From the NCBI GenBank assembly GCA_040382055.1, contig JBEIGE010000054.1, forward strand, positions 1-8,398: DNA of 8,398 bases. The letters are read 5' to 3'. The stretch is from JBEIGE01 sp040382055. GTDB lineage: Bacteria > Pseudomonadota > Gammaproteobacteria > Burkholderiales > Burkholderiaceae_C. The notes under the pieces were generated by a model. It did not search any database. It was given only the letters and a program-made list of their open reading frames with translations, and was not told the origin of the DNA. Each line of letters opens with the position of its first letter. Position 1 is the first letter of the stretch. This document shows, in pieces, positions 1 through 6,033 of the stretch. A program made the position numbers and the translations under genes.

Positions 1-1
1 A

Positions 2-1498
2 AAATTTTTTAAGGATAACGCCGCAACCTTCAAAGCGCAAGCTGACACGCTGATACCGGTCAGCAGCGGTGTGGCTGCGGTGTACGAGCAGCGCGTTGGA
101 CGCGCCGCCAACTTGGAGGCCAGCGGCAACCAGGTTTTCAATCAGCTCTATATCGAGCGCACCATGCACACGGGGCGGCAAAGCCAACCTTACATACCTG
201 GCAGTAGCTTCAAGGGTGCCATTCGTACGGCCATGCTGGACTATCTGAATCGTGAAAGCAGTCCGGTCCGTGAGGACAATGTTCAAAGAGGCACGCCCAA
301 GTTAGAAGCCCGGTTGTTAGGGCATGGAGATGAACCCAACAAGTTTGAGCTTAGCCCGCTGCGGCTTCTAAAAATTGCCGATCTCATGCCCACTGCTCAT
401 TGCGAGCCCGCACGGCGCGTCATGTTCGGCGTGAACCGCAAGAAAAAACAAATCGTCAAAGACGGCAGAGAACTGCAACCCAAAGGCATAGCTGCCCGCA
501 AAGAATGTATCCTGCACGGCCAATTTCGCGCCTTTGTTGCCAATGCGGTGCTACCCTCGCTCGACCCGCACACCGACAGCAAAACCACACCCAGCCCGAC
601 ACTGCGTCCGGTCGATTTCAAAGCCATTGCCAAACAGTCCAACGCCTACAACCAACAGAGATTGCGCCGAGAACTGAGCATTCTCGATGGACGTGGTCTA
701 GTAAACCCTGCATGGAAGCACTCTATCGATACGCTTATGGCAGGTGCACTAGGTAAGAAGTTAAGTTCTGGCGACGCATTCTTGATTCGACTGGGTCGCT
801 ACGGTGGTGCCGAGAGCAAAACTCTTTCTGGTGAAGGCGTGGCCAGCATCAAGATCATGGGTGCGCGGGTAGATGGTAAGCAGCAATCTACTTTTGAGAG
901 CACAACCAAAACCGTCTGGCTCGCCGCGGAGCGAGAAGACGAGCAAAAGCACCTGCTTCCCTTCGGCTGGGCCGTTGTCGAAATCGAACCAAAAGATGAC
1001 GATTCACCCGATCTTGAGGCTTGGTGCGCCCAACAAGCCCTGGGCCGCCCCGATATGGCCAAAATCCGCCAGCAGTTTGAGGCAGATAAGCAGGCAGCAC
1101 TGCAGCTTAAAGCCGAACTGGTCGCCCAAGCAGCTCAGCGCGAAGCAAAGCGTTTGGCTGATCAACTGGCTGCGGCCCAGCGTGAACAAGCACTGGCACA
1201 AATGACCGAACAGGGCAAGCAGATAGAAACGCTGCGACAGAAGTGCGAAGAACTGGATAAAAGAATTACCGGCGGCAACTTCAAAAAGCATGTCTACAGT
1301 GCAGGCAATCCCGGGCCGCTTTACCTGGAGGCCACAAAGCTAATCAAGCAGGCCAACGAAACTACCGATTGGTCTGCCCAAGAAAAGGTGGCTCTGGCTG
1401 ATATGCTGGAGCAATGGTTGCCCAAAGTGATCACGCCTTGGGATGGCAAGGACCAGCGAAAGAAGCTCAAACTAGCAATCCTCAGAGGGCCGACCTGA
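2..1498 (+). CDS. csm5: Csm5, type III-A effector RAMP subunit (5'-partial)
   Basis: Csm5 caps the 3' end of the crRNA in the type III-A (Csm) complex and helps crRNA maturation. The frame is open from base 2 with no stop, so the true start lies left of the window. The GTG at 71 is an internal codon, because the RAMP N-terminus should precede it. Numbering from base 2, the Gly-rich RAMP motif YIPGSSFKGAIRTA sits near residues 64-77, the Csm5-typical FLIRLGRYGGAESKTL near 260-275, and LLPFGWAVVEI near 318-328. An Ala/Gln/Glu-rich stretch follows (about 338-423, likely coiled coil), then a basic helical tail with WSAQEKVALADMLEQWLP and DQRKKLKLAILRG. The first half matches the family; the long coiled-coil tail is more than a minimal Csm5 needs. 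The stop overlaps the hicA start (TGATG), implying translational coupling. cas10 and csm2-4 are presumed upstream but not seen. Confidence 0.9.
   Translation, partial: KFFKDNAATFKAQADTLIPVSSGVAAVYEQRVGRAANLEASGNQVFNQLYIERTMHTGRQSQPYIPGSSFKGAIRTAMLDYLNRESSPVREDNVQRGTPKLEARLLGHGDEPNKFELSPLRLLKIADLMPTAHCEPARRVMFGVNRKKKQIVKDGRELQPKGIAARKECILHGQFRAFVANAVLPSLDPHTDSKTTPSPTLRPVDFKAIAKQSNAYNQQRLRRELSILDGRGLVNPAWKHSIDTLMAGALGKKLSSGDAFLIRLGRYGGAESKTLSGEGVASIKIMGARVDGKQQSTFESTTKTVWLAAEREDEQKHLLPFGWAVVEIEPKDDDSPDLEAWCAQQALGRPDMAKIRQQFEADKQAALQLKAELVAQAAQREAKRLADQLAAAQREQALAQMTEQGKQIETLRQKCEELDKRITGGNFKKHVYSAGNPGPLYLEATKLIKQANETTDWSAQEKVALADMLEQWLPKVITPWDGKDQRKKLKLAILRGPT
1484..1489 (+). promoter_or_regulatory. 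Ribosome binding site of hicA inside the csm5 end
   Basis: AGAGGG lies 8 bases before the ATG at 1498. It decides the hicA start in favour of 1498 over an upstream in-frame GTG, and places the toxin's initiation signal within the csm5 coding sequence. Confidence 0.6.
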
Positions 1499-1746
1499 TG
1501 AGCCAACTTGAAAAATTGCTTTTGCGCATCTTGCGCGGCACGTCCGACGCGAATATCGGTTTTGACGAGTTGTGTGGTTTATTGGCCCACTTGGGTTTTG
1601 AAGTTAGGGTGCGGGGTAGCCATCACGTATTCAGTAAAGCGGATGTCTTGGAGTTGATCAACTTGCAACGCGATGGAAGTAGCGCAAAACCCTACCAGGT
1701 CAAACAGGTCAGAAATATCATCGTCAAATACAAATTGGAGGTTTGA
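1498..1746 (+). CDS. hicA: HicA-type mRNA interferase toxin
   Basis: An 82-residue protein of the HicA family, small double-stranded-RNA-binding-fold toxins that cleave mRNA and are neutralised by HicB. It has the family signature LAHLGFEVRVRGSHHVF (about 29-45), with the GSHH at 40-43 carrying the expected catalytic histidine. AKPYQVKQVRNIIVKYKL (63-80) resembles the C-terminal helix of longer HicA variants. The first 20 residues are an extension compared with the roughly 60-residue classic HicA. The ATG overlaps the csm5 stop (TGATG) and has a good ribosome binding site. hicB follows after 3 bases. The active site looks intact, so I read it as a live toxin. The family call is firm; any role in CRISPR immunity is inference from position. 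Confidence 0.85.
   Translation: MSQLEKLLLRILRGTSDANIGFDELCGLLAHLGFEVRVRGSHHVFSKADVLELINLQRDGSSAKPYQVKQVRNIIVKYKLEV
1737..1741 (+). promoter_or_regulatory. Ribosome binding site of hicB
   Basis: A full GGAGG overlaps the last codons of hicA, 8 bases before the hicB ATG. It is the strongest Shine-Dalgarno in this half of the window, and would favour antitoxin over toxin synthesis, as expected for a TA pair. Confidence 0.7.
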
Positions 1747-1749
1747 ATC

Positions 1750-1962
1750 ATGAACCACTATGAGATCATCATCTACTGGAGCGATGAAGACCGCGCATTC
1801 ATCGCCGACGTACCCGAATTGCCAGGTTGCATGGCACATGGCGATACGCATGAGATGGCATTGGCAGAGGTCAAGCAGGCCATGGCTCTGTGGATCGAAG
1901 CCGCTCAGGCTGCGGGTCGTACTGTTCCCCAGCCGCGCGGTAGCAGGCTTCTTTTTGCATAA
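1750..1962 (+). CDS. hicB: HicB-type antitoxin (short form)
   Basis: A 70-residue antitoxin partner of HicA. The sequence YEIIIYWSDEDRAFIADVPELPGCMAHGDT (positions 4-32) is the classic HicB partial RNase H fold that docks on the toxin, followed by an amphipathic helix (about 35-55) and the usual G-x-x-x-P-x-P ending near 56-62. Longer HicB proteins carry an additional C-terminal HTH or ribbon-helix-helix DNA-binding domain. Here the protein ends after the RNase H-like part, so it probably cannot repress a promoter alone. It starts 3 bases after the hicA stop, with a strong GGAGG. The toxin-first gene order matches typical hicAB. Confidence 0.87.
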   Translation: MNHYEIIIYWSDEDRAFIADVPELPGCMAHGDTHEMALAEVKQAMALWIEAAQAAGRTVPQPRGSRLLFA

Positions 1963-2131
1963 ATACTGATCTGGTATCTGAACCATAAACGACTACGAGC
2001 ATCCCATGAACTGTCGCATTCGTTGCGAACCTTTGTAGATCAGCATGGTTGCAAGCTGCTCCACTTGCAGCCATACAAACCGCAAGCTTGTCAAAGCTGA
2101 CGTGCCTTGAAGCCACACCTACCATTGCGAA
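1963..2131 (+). other. Non-coding gap between hicB and csx16
   Basis: 169 bases without a supportable gene. The only + strand ATG reading (2006-2038) stops after 10 codons. The gap holds an 11-bp-stem hairpin at 2045-2074. I see no good -35/-10 pair and only weak Shine-Dalgarno character before the csx16 ATG. It is by far the longest gap among the genes left of the leader, so it may be the break between two transcription units or an insertion scar of the hicAB pair. Confidence 0.6.
2045..2074. repeat. Inverted repeat, 11-bp stem with 8-base loop
   Basis: ATGGTTGCAAG (2045-2055) pairs with CTTGCAGCCAT (2064-2074) around the loop CTGCTCCA. Ten pairs are Watson-Crick and one is G-U. No T-run follows on either strand, so it is not a standard intrinsic terminator. 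It could be an operator, an RNA processing or stability hairpin, or a remnant of a mobile element. Confidence 0.65.
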
Positions 2132-2443
2132 ATGACCACATACTTTGTTTCCCGCCACCCCGGTGCCGTTGAATGGGCTGCCAGCCAAAGCTTCTACGTT
2201 GATTCGCTGGTTACTCATCTGGACGCAGGGCAGGTACAACCTGGCGACACCGTGATTGGCAGCCTGCCTGTCAATCTGGCTGCTCAAGTGTGTGAGCGCG
2301 GTGCTGCCTATTGGCACCTTAGCTTGGAACTGCCCGCCAAGCTGCGCGGACGCGAGTTAAGCGCATCCGACATGCATCAGTTAGGGGCGCATCTGCGGCC
2401 CTACCACGTTGAATCCACCACCATTGAGCACGCCGCAAAATGA
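2132..2443 (+). CDS. csx16: Csx16, type III CRISPR accessory (likely cyclic-oligoadenylate off-switch)
   Basis: A 103-residue protein matching the small Csx16 (VVA1548) family found only beside type III CRISPR systems. Family features are TYFVSRHPGAVEW (3-15), HLDAGQVQPGDTVIGSLPVN (29-48), and the C-terminal LSLELPAKLRGRELS (63-77). The fold is expected to be Rossmann-like, related to CARF domains. From recall, recent work reports that Csx16 proteins act on cyclic tetra-adenylate as ring nucleases, which would switch off the effector next door; that function is inferred here. Its stop overlaps the following nuclease gene by ATGA, so the two are probably made together. The start has no clear Shine-Dalgarno, but the ATG is fixed by the conserved N-terminus. 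Confidence 0.87.
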   Translation: MTTYFVSRHPGAVEWAASQSFYVDSLVTHLDAGQVQPGDTVIGSLPVNLAAQVCERGAAYWHLSLELPAKLRGRELSASDMHQLGAHLRPYHVESTTIEHAAK

Positions 2444-3573
2444 CAACCCTGCACCTCTGTATTGCCACCGGCCAAAACGCAGCCAACTTTATCCCTCTTA
2501 AACAACTGCAAGCCCAAGAGGTCTGGATTCTTGAAACCCCGGCCATGAAGGCACAGCGCAGTGGTGCCGATCTGAAGCAAGCACTGGAAGCCGATGTACC
2601 CTCAGTGAAGTGCCTCCCATTTAACGACAGCACACCCGAGAGTATCTGCGCTTCTGCGGCTAAGCTGGCCAATGATTCGCTGGATGGCCGTGACGTTGTG
2701 TTTCATATCACTGGCGGTACCAAGCTGATGGTACTGGCCATCCACCGGGAACTCGAAAATCTCAACTCGAATCCTAAGGGCGGCAGCTACCGCACCTTGT
2801 ATGCCGATACCCAAAATCACACCATCGATTGGTTGGATGACAACCCCGTGCAAGAACCTATGGCTGATGTGCTCACCATGCAAGATTTGTTGTTGGTGCG
2901 CGGTTACCGTATCACCAACAACACACTCACTGCCAAAGATCAACGACGCGCCGCAGCGCGTGCCGCCGTGTCTCGTCATATGGGGGAGCAGGCAAAGGCA
3001 CTTAGCGGATTTTTCAGCAAACTGGCTTACAAAGCATCTATGGCCAGCGAAGGTAATATCCTGACTCAGTATTTTGACTATCCACCCGGCGGACCCGCTG
3101 CAAAACTGTTGACTCTAGCCGTCAAAAACGACTTGCTGCAGTGGGCCTCGGGGTCTAGCGAGATCGCCTTCACAGACCGGGATAGCGCAAGATTCTTTGC
3201 TGGGGTTTGGACAGAGGAATACGTCTTTCTAAAAATGAGCTTTTTTAAACCTGGCCAGTACGCCATGAATGCCAAAGTTATTCAAAACCGTACCAAAACA
3301 GAAAACGAAATCGACGCTATTGCCGTCAAAAATAACCGCGCCTTGTTGATCGAATGCAAATCCGGCAAACAGGTGAAAGCCCAAGACTCTATCTACAAGC
3401 TTGGCCAGGTTGTACGCCAAGTGGGGGGCTTGATGGCAAAGGGCTTGTACATCAGCGCCCAGCAAGTTAATGAGGCAGATCTCAGCCGTGCTGCCGAATA
3501 TGGCATTGACGTACTTGCAGGTGAAGAGTTACAAAACGTTAACCAATACCTGCGTGAGTGGGCTAAGGCGTAA
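2440..3573 (+). CDS. card1: Card1/Can2-family CARF nuclease (cyclic-oligoadenylate-activated effector)
   Basis: A 377-residue protein in two parts. The N-terminal CARF sensor (about 1-150) has the early LHLCIATGQNAANF strand and loop and the ligand-binding HITGGTKLM (89-97). The C-terminal PD-(D/E)xK nuclease domain has WTEEYVF (257-263), NEIDAIAV with D292 (289-296), and LLIECKSGK with E305 and K307 (302-310), the full D-ExK catalytic set. This order and length match the DUF1887-type Card1/Can2 family. Those dimers bind cA4 made by Cas10 and then cut nucleic acids non-specifically: single-stranded DNA and RNA for Card1, supercoiled DNA nicking and RNA for Can2. Which activity applies here cannot be read from sequence. 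It is ATGA-coupled to csx16. No Csm6/Csx1 HEPN effector is visible in the window. Confidence 0.88.
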   Translation: MTTLHLCIATGQNAANFIPLKQLQAQEVWILETPAMKAQRSGADLKQALEADVPSVKCLPFNDSTPESICASAAKLANDSLDGRDVVFHITGGTKLMVLAIHRELENLNSNPKGGSYRTLYADTQNHTIDWLDDNPVQEPMADVLTMQDLLLVRGYRITNNTLTAKDQRRAAARAAVSRHMGEQAKALSGFFSKLAYKASMASEGNILTQYFDYPPGGPAAKLLTLAVKNDLLQWASGSSEIAFTDRDSARFFAGVWTEEYVFLKMSFFKPGQYAMNAKVIQNRTKTENEIDAIAVKNNRALLIECKSGKQVKAQDSIYKLGQVVRQVGGLMAKGLYISAQQVNEADLSRAAEYGIDVLAGEELQNVNQYLREWAKA

Positions 3574-3585
3574 AGCCACCTTCTT

Positions 3586-4611
3586 GTGGAAGCTTTGGCC
3601 CTCCCCCTCGCCCGCTACCGCTTCACTGCCCGCGTGCAGCAGCCGCTCGCTCTGCCGCATTACGCGGGCTCGCTTTTGCGGGGACAGTTCGGGGCGGCTT
3701 TGCGCGATGTGGCTTGCATGACACGCGCGCCCACATGCCCGGGTTGCCCGCTGATCCAGACCTGCCCCTACACCCGCATTTTTGAAGCCCCACCGCCGCC
3801 CAAGGGCGCGCATGCGCTGCAAGATTTCAGCCAGATTCCCAATGCCTATGTGCTGGAGCCGCCCTCACCGGGCGCGAAAGTTTTGGAAGCGGGCGACGAG
3901 CTGGTGTTTCACATGGTGCTCATCGGGCACGCCACGGCTCAACTTGCACTGATCATTTTTGCCATGCAACGCACCCTGGCCCGGGGGTTGACCCGTGAAC
4001 GCGCGCCCTCGGAATTGCTTCAGGTCGATTGGCTAGATGCCAAAGGCACTGCGCATCCGGTGTGGTCTGCACGGCAGCCCAGGATAGCCAAGCATGAAGC
4101 AACACTTGCTTTACCTGAGCCAAATGCTCTTAAATTCATAGTGCCTAAATCAAATGCAGTAGAGGCTAGCGCTCCAAGTGATCATCAAATCACCTTGCAG
4201 CTGCTCACGCCTCTGCGCCTGCAAAGTCAAGGCCAGCCGCTAGGTTTGGGACAAGTCAGCCCGCGTGCGCTCATTGCTGGATTGGCCAGGCGTACCGCTT
4301 TGTTGATGGAGTTTCATGGGGGCAACCCGCTGGCCCCAGGTGACCACGGTAGCTGGGGCAATGCAGCCAAGCATGCCACTGCGCTGGCCGGCACCATCAG
4401 GGACACGCAAGAACTACAGTGGTATGACTGGACACGCTATTCATCCCGCCAGCAACAAGCCATGACGCTAGGCGGTGTGATGGGGCGCTGGACGCTGTAT
4501 GGCAGCGAAGCAACCCTGCACCAACTGTGGCCCTGGCTGTGGCTGGGGCAATGGTTGCATGTAGGAAAAAACGCCACGATGGGCATGGGTGGCTACACGC
4601 TGACAGATTAA
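3586..4611 (+). CDS. cas6: Cas6 pre-crRNA endoribonuclease
   Basis: Cas6 cuts the long array transcript within each repeat to release crRNAs. This 341-residue protein has a double RAMP layout. The N-terminal part contains a cysteine cluster (C44, C51, C54, C60; TCPGCPLIQTCPYTRIFE) typical of the long proteobacterial Cas6 family, and possibly metal-binding. TLARGLTRERAPSELLQV lies near 130-147. The C-terminal Gly-rich loop VGKNATMGMGGYTL (326-339) is the RAMP signature of the Cas6 C-terminal domain. The start is GTG at 3586, chosen because the next in-frame ATG (residue 45) would remove the first RAMP strand. It has no clear Shine-Dalgarno and sits 12 bases after the nuclease stop in the same frame, so coupling is likely. 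Residues 165-200 are locally AT-richer and probably a variable linker. Confidence 0.88.
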   Translation: MEALALPLARYRFTARVQQPLALPHYAGSLLRGQFGAALRDVACMTRAPTCPGCPLIQTCPYTRIFEAPPPPKGAHALQDFSQIPNAYVLEPPSPGAKVLEAGDELVFHMVLIGHATAQLALIIFAMQRTLARGLTRERAPSELLQVDWLDAKGTAHPVWSARQPRIAKHEATLALPEPNALKFIVPKSNAVEASAPSDHQITLQLLTPLRLQSQGQPLGLGQVSPRALIAGLARRTALLMEFHGGNPLAPGDHGSWGNAAKHATALAGTIRDTQELQWYDWTRYSSRQQQAMTLGGVMGRWTLYGSEATLHQLWPWLWLGQWLHVGKNATMGMGGYTLTD

Positions 4612-4619
4612 GCATCCAT

Positions 4620-4633
4620 CGGCAAGCTTGCCG
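4620..4633. repeat. Perfect 14-bp palindrome between cas6 and the first cas2
   Basis: CGGCAAGCTTGCCG is a perfect palindrome starting 8 bases after the cas6 stop. As RNA it could form a 5-bp hairpin with a 4-base loop. The 60-base gap has no stop and no start codon in the shared frame. Its role is unknown: a regulator site, a translation-affecting hairpin, or chance. Confidence 0.5.
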
Positions 4634-4671
4634 CGCCCTTCAAAAACGCCGTTGCCCCCAACAATGGCCGG

Positions 4672-4956
4672 ATGCCTCACAGAGATCTGCACCTTGCCTG
4701 TTATGACGTTGCCGAGCCAAGCCGCTTAAGTGCTGCGCTCAAGCTGACCCGGCGCTATGCCACAGGCGGCCAAAAATCGGCTCATGAGCTTTTTTTAACA
4801 TCGCCTGAGCGTGACACGCTCGTTGCCGATATGCAAACCCTGTTGGATGCCAGCACCGACCGCTTCTTGCTGTTGCGGCTGGACCCACGGAGCAAACTCT
4901 TTGCCTTGGGCAAAGCTGTGGCACCCGCTGACCCAGATTACTTTTATGTCGGGTAG
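4672..4956 (+). CDS. cas2: Cas2 (first copy, divergent type)
   Basis: A 94-residue Cas2, the central dimer that bridges two Cas1 dimers in the spacer integrase. It has the N-terminal strand LHLACYDVAEPSRL with the conserved D12, then GGQKSAHELFL (32-42) at the place of the usual Q-x-S-V-F segment, and a C-terminal strand RFLLLRLDPRSKLFALG (63-79). It differs strongly from the second Cas2 in this window, so the two are not a recent duplication. The start ATG is the only start codon after the upstream cas6 stop in this frame. No good Shine-Dalgarno is seen, which suggests reinitiation from cas6 translation. Confidence 0.82.
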   Translation: MPHRDLHLACYDVAEPSRLSAALKLTRRYATGGQKSAHELFLTSPERDTLVADMQTLLDASTDRFLLLRLDPRSKLFALGKAVAPADPDYFYVG

Positions 4957-4964
4957 CAGCAGAA

Positions 4965-4976
4965 CCAATTAATTGG
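4965..4976. repeat. 12-bp palindrome CCAATTAATTGG
   Basis: A perfect AT-rich palindrome just after the first cas2 stop and next to the 16-bp tandem duplication. It may belong to the same inserted or repeated element, or serve as an operator. Confidence 0.5.
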
Positions 4977-4978
4977 AA

Positions 4979-5013
4979 TCTGACCCCCATTCACTCTGAC
5001 CCCCATTCACTCT
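4979..5013. repeat. Tandem direct repeat of a 16-bp unit, twice
   Basis: TCTGACCCCCATTCAC occurs at 4979-4994 and again, perfectly, at 4995-5010, followed by the first three bases of a third unit. On the - strand it reads GTGAATGGGGGTCAGA. From recall, GGGGTCAGA-type motifs with nearby AATT palindromes recur around REP/RAYT (Y1 tyrosine transposase)-associated elements in proteobacteria, so this may be a scar of such an element. That reading is inference; the duplication itself is plain in the sequence. Confidence 0.8.
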
Positions 5014-5022
5014 TTAGAAATT

Positions 5023-6033
5023 ATGGGACTCTTATTGCTCGACCGCGCTCACATGCACGTTAAAACCGAAGGCGACGCGCTGGCCTTGTATGAGGCCGGC
5101 CAGCACCGGGGCACGGTGCCCATCAGGCTGATAGACCGCTGCGTGATTCATGGCCAAAACACCGAGCTGGATAGCGGGGTGCTCATAAAGCTGGCCGATG
5201 CCGGTGCCACCACCATACTGATGAGCCCGCGCCAGAACCGGCGCGTGGCTATCGTGCTAGGGTCACAACACAACGATGCTGCAGTGCGCCTGGCCCAGGC
5301 CCTGCGCGTGGTTGATGACGCTTGGTGCCGCCCCTGGGCACTGGCGGTGGTACGTGCCAAACTGGCCAGGCAAATCCGTAGTATTCAGTTCTTGCAGGTG
5401 CAACGCCCGGACGCACGTAAACCCACCTTTGACGCGCTGAAAACACTGCAAGCTATCCGCACCACACTCAACGCATACGCCGCATCTGAAATACCGGGCG
5501 CAAACCTACCTACGCTAGACACCCTGCGCGGCCACGAGGGGGCTGCGGCGCGTGCCTATTTTGCTGGTCTGGCTGGCGTGATTCCGCCTGCGCTGCAATT
5601 TACCGCCCGCAACCGCCGCCCCCCGCGCGATCCGGTCAATGCCTGCCTCTCTTTGGGCTACACATTGCTGCACACCCAGGCCGTGCAGGCCTGTGGCATT
5701 GCCGGTTTGGACCCGCTGCTCGGCTTTTACCACCGCCCAGCCTTTGGCCGAGAAAGCCTGGCCAGTGATTTGATTGAACCCCTGCGCCCGGCGGTGGACC
5801 TCTGGGTCTGGGAGCTGTTGCGCAGCCGCACGCTGCGGGATGAGCACTTTTCTCAAGATACCAGCTCCTGCCTGATGGGCAAGGCAGGGCGCAGCCTGTT
5901 TTATGCCAGCTGGAATGAGCACTGCAAGCCCTGGCAACGCTGGCTGCGCGCGCAAACTCAGGCCCTGGCACGCGATCTGCGCGGCAGTGGCTTGCACTTG
6001 ATGGCACCAGATGAAGACGACGAGCCATGCTAG
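5023..6033 (+). CDS. cas1: Cas1 integrase, catalytic copy
   Basis: A 336-residue Cas1, the metal-dependent integrase that joins new spacers to the leader-side repeat. The N-terminal beta domain (1-80) opens with GLLLLDRAHMHVKTEGDALALYE. The alpha-helical catalytic domain carries all expected ligands: E172 in RGHEGAAARAYF, H237 in GFYHRPAFGR, and D249/E252 in LASDLIEPLRP. DPVNACLSLGYTLL (203-216) is also family-typical. The acidic tail (about 329-335) is short and ends in a cysteine. There is no fused reverse transcriptase or Cas6 domain. The Shine-Dalgarno is weak, and the start is fixed by the conserved first strand. The 3' end overlaps the next gene by 7 bases. Confidence 0.93.
   Translation: MGLLLLDRAHMHVKTEGDALALYEAGQHRGTVPIRLIDRCVIHGQNTELDSGVLIKLADAGATTILMSPRQNRRVAIVLGSQHNDAAVRLAQALRVVDDAWCRPWALAVVRAKLARQIRSIQFLQVQRPDARKPTFDALKTLQAIRTTLNAYAASEIPGANLPTLDTLRGHEGAAARAYFAGLAGVIPPALQFTARNRRPPRDPVNACLSLGYTLLHTQAVQACGIAGLDPLLGFYHRPAFGRESLASDLIEPLRPAVDLWVWELLRSRTLRDEHFSQDTSSCLMGKAGRSLFYASWNEHCKPWQRWLRAQTQALARDLRGSGLHLMAPDEDDEPC

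Noticed and set aside
71..1498. GTG at 71 as the csm5 start
   Set aside because: The frame is open from base 2, and the RAMP motif would come too early (residue 41) for a full Csm5. The gene is truncated by the window edge.
1414..1746. Longer hicA starting at 1414
   Set aside because: The extra 28 codons lie wholly within csm5, while ATG 1498 has a good ribosome binding site and a TGATG junction.
2045..2074. Intrinsic terminator after hicB
   Set aside because: The stem is good but there is no T-run on either strand.
1871..2317. 148-codon - strand open frame across hicB, the gap and csx16
   Set aside because: It overlaps two recognised genes in antisense and shows no family features.
2961..2981. 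HEPN-type R-x5-H motif in the CARF nuclease
   Set aside because: A single RAAVSRH match in an alanine-rich helix; the C-terminal D-ExK set and overall length fit Card1/Can2, not Csm6.
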